Positions 39,478 to 46,297 of a DNA stretch of 47,077 bases are shown in pieces; position 1 is the stretch's first letter, and each line of letters begins with the position of its first letter. The notes below the pieces were generated by a model. The model was not told the origin of the DNA. It made no database searches and worked only from the letters and a program-made list of their open reading frames with translations. Source of the DNA: Actinomycetota bacterium (GTDB lineage: Bacteria > Actinomycetota > Actinomycetes > S36-B12). The position numbers and the translations under genes were made by a program. Where the stretch lies: positions 1 through 47,077 of the forward strand of contig JAFMFD010000010.1 in NCBI GenBank assembly GCA_017856385.1, read 5' to 3'.

Positions 39478-40312
39478 TGCGCAGCGCCCACCCGACGAGC
39501 CGGACGCCCTGGCGGCGGCGGACGAGGTGCTCGACCCTGCGGACCTGGCCCTGGTCAGCCGGGCCCTGGAGGCCGTGCGATTCCTCCGCCCGTCCGAGGA
39601 CGAGCCGGACGCGGATCCCGTCGACGATGCCCCCCCGCACCACGCCGAGCCGATGCCCCCGTGGGTCTGGGACCGCGTGAGCGCCGCGCTGGCCGCCCAG
39701 GCACCTGCCGGCCGGCAGCGCAGCCCCCGCTGGCTGCGGTGGGGTGGCGGACTGGTGGCCGCCTCGGTCGCCGTGCTCGCGATCGGGGTCGCCGTGACTG
39801 CCTTCTCCGGCGGCGGGGACGAGCCCGTGATGGTCGCGGGCGACACCGCCCCCAAGGCAGGCGCCAACCTCGAGGCACCGTCCACGTTGTCCTTCGCGGG
39901 CATCGTCCCGCCCGCCTTGAGGCTCGTCGACACCCAGACCGACTACACCGCGACCCAGCTCGGCGACCAGGTCACCGACGTGCTGACCGATCTCGGCATG
40001 GAGCCTGAGGCCGCCCGCTCCGCGATGCAGCAGGCGCCCGTGACGGTGGCCGTCCCCGAGCCGGTCGACCTGCTGCAGTCCGCGCGCAGCCTTCGCGACT
40101 GCGTCACCAAGCTGACCAAGCTCGCGACGTCGACGGCCCTGCTGGTCGACTGGGCGACGTTCGAGGGCCGTGAAGCCGGCGTCGTCGTGACCCCCGAGTA
40201 CGCCTCCACCGACACCGGGACCATGAGCCTGCCGGACACCAGTGAGCTCGACATCTGGGTCATCGACGACGACTGCGACGTGCAGGCGCGGATGCACATC
40301 CGCATGCGGTAG
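39470..40312 (+). CDS. rsmA: Anti-sigma factor (RsmA/Rv3912-like)
   Basis: Membrane protein of 280 residues. The cytoplasmic N-terminus (about 1-95) is acidic and contains the helix ADLALVSRALEAVRFLRPSE that may hold SigM; no zinc-binding HxxxCxxC is present. One membrane helix spans about 99-118 (LVAASVAVLAIGVAVTAFSG). The extracytoplasmic part has two cysteines (Cys227 region RDCVTKLTKLA and DDDCDVQARM) that could form a disulfide and sense redox or envelope stress. Identity rests on position after sigM and on the topology. The start is the ATG at 39470 with GAAGGGGGTG upstream. Confidence 0.85.
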   Translation: MADAQRPPDEPDALAAADEVLDPADLALVSRALEAVRFLRPSEDEPDADPVDDAPPHHAEPMPPWVWDRVSAALAAQAPAGRQRSPRWLRWGGGLVAASVAVLAIGVAVTAFSGGGDEPVMVAGDTAPKAGANLEAPSTLSFAGIVPPALRLVDTQTDYTATQLGDQVTDVLTDLGMEPEAARSAMQQAPVTVAVPEPVDLLQSARSLRDCVTKLTKLATSTALLVDWATFEGREAGVVVTPEYASTDTGTMSLPDTSELDIWVIDDDCDVQARMHIRMR

Positions 40313-40352
40313 CCCGAGACAACGGCCGGGCTCGTCGCCGTCGCACCACCCG

Positions 40353-40358
40353 TAGAAT
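40353..40358 (+). promoter_or_regulatory. -10 element of trxB
   Basis: TAGAAT lies 57 nt before the GTG at 40416, so this transcript has a leader of about 50 nt, unlike the leaderless genes around it. No clear ECF-type -35 (GGAAC) is visible at the right distance. Confidence 0.55.
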
Positions 40359-40361
40359 CAC

Positions 40362-40395
40362 GGGGACTGCCCAACCACCTCCACGGGCAATCCCC
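40362..40395 (+). promoter_or_regulatory. Hairpin in the trxB leader
   Basis: GGGGACTGCCC (40362-40372) pairs with GGGCAATCCCC (40385-40395) in 10 of 11 positions around a 12-nt loop. It begins 4 nt after the -10 and ends 8 nt before the ribosome site (TGGGAG, 40405-40410). It may stabilise the mRNA 5' end or act as a leader control element. It is not a known riboswitch to me. Confidence 0.5.
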
Positions 40396-40415
40396 ACCCC
40401 GACCTGGGAGCGCTC

Positions 40416-41351
40416 GTGAGCGACATCCGCACAGTCATCATCATCGGCTCCGGTCCTGCCGGCTACACCGCTGCGGTCTACGCCGCGCGGGCCCAGATGC
40501 ACCCGCTCGTGTTCGAGGGCTCGGTCACGGCCGGCGGCGCGCTGATGAACACCACCGAGGTCGAGAACTTCCCCGGCTTCGCCGAGGGGATCATGGGCCC
40601 CGCGCTCATGGAGCAGATGCGTGCGCAGGCCGAGCGCTTCGGGGCCGAGCTCGTCACCGACGATGTCGTCAGCGTCGATCTGAGCGGAGACATCAAGCTG
40701 GTCACCGACGGGGAGGGCGTCACGCACCGGGCCCGCTCCGTCATCCTCGCGATGGGCTCCGCCTACCGCGAGCTCGGACTGGAGAACGAGAAGCGGCTGT
40801 CCGGCCACGGTGTTTCGTGGTGCGCGACCTGCGACGGATTCTTCTTCCGTGGCCAGGACATCGCCGTCGTCGGAGGCGGTGACTCCGCGGTCGAGGAGGC
40901 CACCTTCCTGACCCGCTTCGCCAACTCCGTCACGCTGGTCCACCGACGCGACTCGCTGCGCGCGAGCAAGATCATGGCCGAGCGGGCGGCCAACGATCCC
41001 AAGCTGCGCTTCGCCTGGAACAGCGTGGTCGAGGACGTCCTCGGCGATGCCAAGGTCAGCGGGCTCGTCCTGCGCGACACGGTGACCGGCACGACCCGCG
41101 AGCTGCCCGTCACCGGCCTGTTCGTCGCGATCGGCCACGATCCGCGCTCCGAGCTGGTGCGCGGACAGGTGGACCTTGACGCCGAGGGCTACGTCCAGGT
41201 CGTCGGCCGCAGCACAGCGACGAACCTGCCCGGCGTCTTCGCTTGCGGCGACCTCGTCGACCACACGTACCGCCAGGCGATCACCGCGGCCGGCTCGGGC
41301 TGCGCTGCCGCCCTCGACGCCGAGCGGTTCCTCGCGGCCCAGGGCGAGTAG
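40416..41351 (+). CDS. trxB: Thioredoxin reductase
   Basis: Flavoenzyme of 311 residues that reduces thioredoxin with NADPH. The FAD-binding start is [19 protein letters not shown], the redox-active pair is Cys136 and Cys139 in [11 protein letters not shown], the NADPH site is [19 protein letters not shown], and [20 protein letters not shown] closes the FAD domain. Length and motifs are normal. It corresponds to Rv3913. CTGGGAG precedes the GTG by 6 nt. TrxA follows 65 bp downstream. Confidence 0.96.
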   Translation: MSDIRTVIIIGSGPAGYTAAVYAARAQMHPLVFEGSVTAGGALMNTTEVENFPGFAEGIMGPALMEQMRAQAERFGAELVTDDVVSVDLSGDIKLVTDGEGVTHRARSVILAMGSAYRELGLENEKRLSGHGVSWCATCDGFFFRGQDIAVVGGGDSAVEEATFLTRFANSVTLVHRRDSLRASKIMAERAANDPKLRFAWNSVVEDVLGDAKVSGLVLRDTVTGTTRELPVTGLFVAIGHDPRSELVRGQVDLDAEGYVQVVGRSTATNLPGVFACGDLVDHTYRQAITAAGSGCAAALDAERFLAAQGE

Positions 41352-41416
41352 CCTGACCCGAACGTCGTCTTCCGCAGCCGGGCCGGGCCCGGACTGCGCC
41401 AGAGGTGAGGAGAGCC

Positions 41417-41740
41417 ATGGGAGCCACCAAGCAGGTCACGGATGCCACGTTCACCGATGAGGTCCTGATGAGCGACAAGCCCGTCCTCGTGGACTTCTGG
41501 GCGGAGTGGTGCGGCCCCTGCAAGATGGTGGCGCCGATCCTCGAGGAGATCGCACGCGACAACGAGGGCCTCGTCATCGCCAAGCTCAATGTCGACGAGA
41601 ACCCGCAGACTGCGGCGTCGTACGGCATCACGTCGATCCCGACGATGAACGTGTACCAGGGCGGGCAGATCGTGAAGACGATCATCGGCGCCAAGCCGAA
41701 GGCCGCGCTGCTCGCCGATCTCGCGCCGTACCTGGGCTAG
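41417..41740 (+). CDS. trxA: Thioredoxin
   Basis: Redox protein of 107 residues with the active site WCGPC (Cys32, Cys35), preceded by VLVDFWAE and followed by the cis-proline segment GITSIPTMNVY. It reduces disulfides in cytoplasmic proteins and is recycled by TrxB next door. The ATG at 41417 is chosen because GAGGTGAGGAGA lies just upstream; an in-frame start at 41405 would fall within that site. The cwlM-like gene starts 21 bp later. Confidence 0.96.
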   Translation: MGATKQVTDATFTDEVLMSDKPVLVDFWAEWCGPCKMVAPILEEIARDNEGLVIAKLNVDENPQTAASYGITSIPTMNVYQGGQIVKTIIGAKPKAALLADLAPYLG

Positions 41741-41761
41741 GCGAGGGCAGCCCGGACCTTC

Positions 41762-42823
41762 ATGGCTGATCTGCGTCGCGGAGACGCCGGACCGGCGGTC
41801 GCGGAGGTCCGCAGCCGTCTCGCCGACCTCGGCCTCGCCCGTACGGACGTCGCCGATGCCCTGCTCTTCGACGACGACCTCGACACAGCGGTCCGAGCGT
41901 TCCAGCAGGAGCGCGGCATCACGGTCGACGGCATCGTGGGGCCGCAGACCTTCCGCCGTCTCGAGGAAGCCCGCTGGCAGCTCGGCGACCGCGTGCTGTC
42001 CTACGTGCCCGGGCATCTCATGGCCGGCGACGACGTCGCGGAGCTGCAGCGGCGGCTGATCCAGCTTGGCTATTCCGTCGGGCGTCCTGATGGCCTCTTC
42101 GGCCCGCAGACCGATGCAGCGCTTCGTGAATTCCAGCAGGGCGTCGGCGTGACGGCCGACGGCCGGTGCGGACCGGACACGTTCCGCGCCTTCGACCGAC
42201 TCGTCCGAACCGTGTCCGGCGGCAACGCGGCGACCCTGCGCGAGCAGATGACCCTCTCCGCCCTGCGCTCCGGCATCGCGGACAAGGTGATCGTGATCGA
42301 TCCGGGCGACGTCGTCGACGCCGATCTCTGCCACGCCATCGCCGTGCGCCTTGAGGGACGTCTCGCTGCCCTCGGCACACAGGTCGTCCTCACCCGACCC
42401 GCGCGCGGCAGCGGACCATCCCCGCTGCCCGATGACCCGGCCCGTGCCGCATTCGCCAATGACCTCGGCGCGGACCTCGTGGTCTCGATCCACGTCGACC
42501 GTGCCGAGAGCCCGCTGCCCCAGGGCGTTGCGACGTTCTACTTCGGCGATCCTCGCGGCGGCAACCACTCGACGAGCGGACGCACCCTGGCCAAACGGCT
42601 GCATGAAGCCGTGGTCAGTCGCACCGACGTGCTCGACTGCCAGGTCCATCCGCGCACGTGGGACCTGCTTCGGCTCACGCGCATGCCCGCCGTGCGGATC
42701 GAGCTCGGCTACGTCACCAACGCCGACGACCTGCGGCGGCTCACCAGCCCGCGGTTCCAGGATGCGGTGGCCGAGGCCCTCGCGAACGGGCTGACCACGT
42801 TCTGCGCCCCTGCTACCCGGTGA
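41762..42823 (+). CDS. cwlM: CwlM-like protein: two peptidoglycan-binding repeats plus an inactive amidase domain
   Basis: Protein of 353 residues without signal peptide, so cytoplasmic. Two PG_binding_1 repeats lie at about 5-70 (AVRAFQQERGITVDGIVGPQ) and 85-148 (ALREFQQGVGVTADGRCGPD). The Amidase_3 domain covers about 174-350, but the first zinc ligand is lost: VIVIDPGD has Asp183 where active enzymes have His in DPGHGG, and the segment carrying the second ligand (Glu) is missing. His244 (SIHVD) and Glu314 (VRIELGYVTN) remain. It corresponds to Rv3915 CwlM, a regulator that activates MurA when phosphorylated. A regulatory, non-catalytic role is expected. Confidence 0.88.
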   Translation: MADLRRGDAGPAVAEVRSRLADLGLARTDVADALLFDDDLDTAVRAFQQERGITVDGIVGPQTFRRLEEARWQLGDRVLSYVPGHLMAGDDVAELQRRLIQLGYSVGRPDGLFGPQTDAALREFQQGVGVTADGRCGPDTFRAFDRLVRTVSGGNAATLREQMTLSALRSGIADKVIVIDPGDVVDADLCHAIAVRLEGRLAALGTQVVLTRPARGSGPSPLPDDPARAAFANDLGADLVVSIHVDRAESPLPQGVATFYFGDPRGGNHSTSGRTLAKRLHEAVVSRTDVLDCQVHPRTWDLLRLTRMPAVRIELGYVTNADDLRRLTSPRFQDAVAEALANGLTTFCAPATR

Positions 42824-42869
42824 CTCAGCACGCGCGCACCAGGACTTCCGGCCACCTCGCACCAGCCGT

Positions 42870-42962
42870 TCAGGAGTGAGAGCGTGGCCAGATAAGGCGC
42901 ACGAGGAACCCGGCCAGCACGCCGAGCGCGAGCAGCGCAACGACGGCGAGCACACGCCGCAT
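42870..42962 (-). CDS. Small single-pass membrane protein, 30 residues
   Basis: A short gene between cwlM and the aminotransferase, read on the minus strand. It begins MRRVLAVVALLALGVLAGFL, continues VRLIWP and ends RSHS: two Arg, a hydrophobic helix of about 20 residues, then a short basic tail. GAGGGGAG lies 7 nt before the ATG, one of the strongest ribosome sites in the window, and TAGAGT about 40 nt upstream could be a -10. The codon third positions are mostly G or C. The function is unknown; small anchors of this type often bind larger membrane complexes. Confidence 0.6.
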   Translation of the reverse strand: MRRVLAVVALLALGVLAGFLVRLIWPRSHS

Positions 42963-43073
42963 GACGGACTCCCCTCGTCTGGGCCTACTCTTGGACTCCT
43001 GACTCTAGGGTCCCACGTCGATCGATGACGGGTCCACGGCAGTACCGGCACGGCTGGCGAGGAGGTGAGCGGT

Positions 43074-44372
43074 ATGACGACGGGTGGATCCCGCCTCGAC
43101 CCCTGGGTGGATTCGTACGCCGCCCGTGCCCATGCCATGCGCGCCTCGGAGATCCGGGCCCTGTTCGCCGTGGCCTCGCGTCCGGAGGTCGTCTCCCTGG
43201 CGGGTGGCATGCCGTACGTGCAGGCGCTGCCCGTCGAGATGCTGACGGCGACCGCGCATCGACTGCTCACCGAGCGCGGTCCCGTCGCGCTGCAGTACGG
43301 CTCCGGGCAGGGGGACCAGACCCTGCGCGAGCAGATCCTCGACGTCATCGGCGAGGTCGGGATCACCGCGCACCCGGACGACATCGTCGTGACGACCGGC
43401 TCGCAGATGGCACTCGACCTCGTCACGCGCATCTTCTGCGATCCCGGTGACGTCGTGCTGGTGGAGGCGCCCTCCTACGTGGGTGCTCTCGGCGTGTTCC
43501 GCGCCTACGAGTGCGACGTCAGGCACGTGGCCATGGATGACGAAGGCCTGGTGCCCGACGCGCTGACCGATGCTCTTGCCGCGTGCGCGCGCGAGGGCAG
43601 GCGGGTCAAGTTCATCTACACGATCCCGAGCTTCCACAACCCCGCCGGCGTCTCGCAGGGCCCTGCGCGTCGGGCGGAGGTCCTGCGCATCGCGCAGAGC
43701 GCAGGGGTGCTCGTGCTGGAGGACGATCCCTACGGGCTTCTGGGCTTCGAGGGCGAGCCTCCGCGGGCCATCCGCGCTGACGATGCGGAGGGCGTGATCT
43801 ACCTCGGCTCGTTCTCCAAGACCATCGCCTCCGGGCTGCGCGTCGGCTGGGCGGTGGCACCGCATGGCGTTCGCGAGAAGCTCGTCCTCGCAGCGGAGGC
43901 AGCCGTGCTGTGCCCGTCGAACTACGCCCAGCTCACGGTGAGCGAGTACCTGGCGACCCAGCCGTGGCGCGAGCAGATCAAGACCTTCCGGGAGGTCTAC
44001 CGCGAGCGGCGCGACGCGCTGCTGGAGTCGCTCCAGGCGATGATGCCGGAGGGCACGACCTGGACGATCCCCGCGGGCGGCTTCTACTCGTGGCTCACCC
44101 TGCCCGAGGGGCTGGACGCCACGGCGATGCTGCCGCGTGCCGTCGCCAACCTCGTCGCGTACGTGCCCGGCACGGGGTTCTACGTAGACGGCCAGGGTCG
44201 GCAGAACCTCCGGCTGTCGTACTGCTACCCCGAGCCCGAGCGCATCCGCGAGGGAGTACGGCGTCTCGCCGCCGTCATCGAGTCCGAGCTCGAGCTCGCG
44301 CACACGTTCGGCACCAGCCACGCCCTGACTGAGGTGACCGGCACCTCGGTGCCCGCACCGGACCTGGCCTAG
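43074..44372 (+). CDS. PLP-dependent aminotransferase, class I/II
   Basis: Protein of 432 residues of fold type I. VSLAGGMPYVQALPVEML and LQYGSGQGDQTLREQI begin the substrate-binding part, FIYTIPSFHNPAGVSQ carries the conserved Asn-Pro, VLEDDPYGLLGFEG the Asp that binds the pyridine nitrogen, and YLGSFSKTIASGLRVGW the PLP Lys. The set resembles 2-aminoadipate and MocR-type aminotransferases, without the GntR DNA-binding domain. The substrate is not certain. The ATG at 43074 has GGAGGT at 7 nt; a GTG at 43065 would overlap this site. The ddl-like gene follows 2 bp after its stop. Confidence 0.85.
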   Translation: MTTGGSRLDPWVDSYAARAHAMRASEIRALFAVASRPEVVSLAGGMPYVQALPVEMLTATAHRLLTERGPVALQYGSGQGDQTLREQILDVIGEVGITAHPDDIVVTTGSQMALDLVTRIFCDPGDVVLVEAPSYVGALGVFRAYECDVRHVAMDDEGLVPDALTDALAACAREGRRVKFIYTIPSFHNPAGVSQGPARRAEVLRIAQSAGVLVLEDDPYGLLGFEGEPPRAIRADDAEGVIYLGSFSKTIASGLRVGWAVAPHGVREKLVLAAEAAVLCPSNYAQLTVSEYLATQPWREQIKTFREVYRERRDALLESLQAMMPEGTTWTIPAGGFYSWLTLPEGLDATAMLPRAVANLVAYVPGTGFYVDGQGRQNLRLSYCYPEPERIREGVRRLAAVIESELELAHTFGTSHALTEVTGTSVPAPDLA

Positions 44373-44374
44373 CC

Positions 44375-45325
44375 GTGCACGTCCTCGTCCTTGCCGGCGG
44401 CCTCTCCGCTGAGCGGGACGTTTCCCTGCGATCCGGTCGACGCGTCGCCGAGGCGCTCCGCGGTGAGCGTCCGGACTGGGAGGTCGGACTCACGGACGTC
44501 GACGCGTCACTGCTCGCCCGGCTCGCGGAGCACCGCCCCGACTGCATCATCCCCCTGCTGCACGGCGCGGCCGGTGAGGATGGCGCGCTGCGCGATGTGC
44601 TGCAGAGCCTGGGCATCCCCTTTGTGGGATCGACCGCCGCATCGAGTCGACTCGCGTTCGACAAGCCGGTCGCGGCGCAACTGGTGCGCGATGCCGGACT
44701 CCTCACCCCGGAGGGTGTGGCGATGCCGCAATCCACCTTTCGCGAGCTCGGTGCCGCAGGAGTGCTGGCGGCAGTGGTGGATCGCATCGGACTGCCCATG
44801 GTCGTCAAGCCTGCGAAGGGTGGATCCGCACTCGGTGCGTCGATCGTGCACAACGCCGCTGACCTGCCGGCGGCGATGGTGGGTGCGTTCGCTTACGGCG
44901 ATGTCGTGCTGATGGAGCAGTTCATCGCTGGCACGGAGATCGCGGTGGGCATCTTCGAGCGTGACGATGACATTGTCGCGCTGCCTGCTGTTGAGATCGT
45001 GCCGCCGGGCGAGTTGTACGACTACGCAGCGCGGTACACGGCCGGCACTACGGAGTTCTTCTGCCCTGCGCGACTCACCGAGGAGCAAGAGCGGGCGGCG
45101 CAGGCCATGGCGCTGAACGTGCATGTGCTGCTCGGCCTGCGCGACTGGTCGCGAACCGACCTCATCATCGACGCGGGTGGTCGGCCGTGGTTCCTCGAGG
45201 TCAATGTCGCACCAGGAATGACCGAGACTTCCCTTGTGCCGCAGGCACTATCGGCCGCCGATGTACGGCTCGGCGAAGTCATGGCCGAGCTTGCCGAGGC
45301 TGCCGTCAGTCGATCAGGTCGGTGA
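44375..45325 (+). CDS. ddl: D-alanine--D-alanine ligase-like protein
   Basis: ATP-grasp enzyme of 316 residues. The N-terminal part has VLVLAGGLSAERDVSLRSGR (family GGxSxEREVS) and LLHGAAGEDGALRDVLQSLG plus IPFVGSTAASS. The ATP-grasp core has LPMVVKPAKGGSALGASIV, VLMEQFIAGTEIAVGI and PWFLEVNVAPGMTETSLVPQ, with the metal-binding Glu and Asn. It would join two D-Ala for the peptidoglycan stem, or another amino acid pair if this is a second copy. It follows the aminotransferase gene as one unit. Its 3' end overlaps the convergent parB gene by 20 bp. Confidence 0.87.
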   Translation: MHVLVLAGGLSAERDVSLRSGRRVAEALRGERPDWEVGLTDVDASLLARLAEHRPDCIIPLLHGAAGEDGALRDVLQSLGIPFVGSTAASSRLAFDKPVAAQLVRDAGLLTPEGVAMPQSTFRELGAAGVLAAVVDRIGLPMVVKPAKGGSALGASIVHNAADLPAAMVGAFAYGDVVLMEQFIAGTEIAVGIFERDDDIVALPAVEIVPPGELYDYAARYTAGTTEFFCPARLTEEQERAAQAMALNVHVLLGLRDWSRTDLIIDAGGRPWFLEVNVAPGMTETSLVPQALSAADVRLGEVMAELAEAAVSRSGR

Positions 45326-46253
45326 TCCGACGCATGTCCTCGACGTCCGCGCACTCGATGACGATGGTCCCGCGTGATCGCTTGGACGTGAATCCCTTGG
45401 TGCTCACGCGAGTATCGAGTGCATCGGCAATGCGTCCACCGAGCTCGGCGACGACATCGGCGAGTTCGGCGTCACCCGCACGACTGCCACGCGGACGACG
45501 ACTGCGCTGACGACTGCGTCCGTCGGCATCGCCCACGAGGATGATCTCCTCGACAGAGCGCACGCTGAGGCCTTCGGCGACGATGCGCGCGGCGAGCGCC
45601 TCCATCGCTGCCGGATCATCGAGTGAGAGAAGCGCACGTGCATGGCCGGCACTGAGCACGCCGGCGGCAACGCGACGCTGCACGTCGGGCGGAAGCTTCA
45701 GCAGGCGCAGGGTGTTCGACACCTGCGGGCGTGATCGCCCGATGCGCCGCGCGAGCTCGTCCTGCGTGCAGCCGAAGTCGGAGAGCAACTGCTGGTAGGC
45801 GGCGGCCTCCTCCAGCGCATTGAGGTCCGCACGGTGCAGGTTCTCCAGCAGGGCGTCGCGCAGCAGTGCCTCGTCGTCGGTGTCGCGGATGATCGCTGGG
45901 ATCGCCGTGAGTCCTGCCTCGCGGCTGGCGCGCAGCCGCCGCTCCCCCGCGATGAGCTCGTAGGCACCCGGCGCGGTCTGTCGGACGACGACGGGCTGCA
46001 GCAGGCCGATCTCGCGGATGGAGAAGACCAGTTCGGCCAGGGCCTCCTCGTCGAACACCGTGCGCGGCTGGCGCGGATTGGGGGAGATCGACCCGAGGGG
46101 CAGTTCCGCGAACCGGGCGCCCTCGATGGGCGGGAGGTCGGCAGGCGCGGACTCTCGGGAAGCACGCTCTCGCGACACTGGACGTGCTTCGTCCTGGGCC
46201 GGGATCAGGGCTCCAAGACCCTTGCCCAGGCCTCGTGGAGTCTTCGTCGCCAT
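45306..46253 (-). CDS. parB: Chromosome partitioning protein ParB
   Basis: DNA-binding CTPase clamp of 315 residues that loads on parS sites near the origin. The start MATKTPRGLGKGLGALIP is the ParA-contacting tail typical of actinobacteria. SISPNPRQPRTVFDEEALAE and YELIAGERRLRASREAGL (CTP-binding box II, GERRxRA), then LLENLHRADLNALEEAAAYQ make up the N-terminal domain. The helix-turn-helix is CTQDELARRIGRSRPQVSNT, and a dimerisation domain ends the protein (GTIVIECADVEDMRRITDLI). GAGGAGCAG lies before the ATG at 46253; the longer open frame upstream runs into parA and is not real. No parS was seen in the window. Confidence 0.95.
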   Translation of the reverse strand: MATKTPRGLGKGLGALIPAQDEARPVSRERASRESAPADLPPIEGARFAELPLGSISPNPRQPRTVFDEEALAELVFSIREIGLLQPVVVRQTAPGAYELIAGERRLRASREAGLTAIPAIIRDTDDEALLRDALLENLHRADLNALEEAAAYQQLLSDFGCTQDELARRIGRSRPQVSNTLRLLKLPPDVQRRVAAGVLSAGHARALLSLDDPAAMEALAARIVAEGLSVRSVEEIILVGDADGRSRQRSRRPRGSRAGDAELADVVAELGGRIADALDTRVSTKGFTSKRSRGTIVIECADVEDMRRITDLID

Positions 46254-46297
46254 TCTGCTCCTCGGGATAACTGCGCTATTATGTACCTTTTGATGCT
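46254..46297. other. AT-richer parA-parB spacer
   Basis: A 44-bp gap that is much richer in A and T than its surroundings. On the minus strand it contains CATAAT as a possible -10 for parB and a partial DnaA-box-like TTATCCCGA. No parS is present. It may allow parB to be transcribed alone as well as with parA. Confidence 0.4.

Noticed and set aside
40310-40335. AGCCCG/CGGGCT hairpin after the anti-sigma gene as terminator
   Set aside because: The stem is only 6 bp with a 10-nt loop and no T-tract, which is expected by chance at this GC content.
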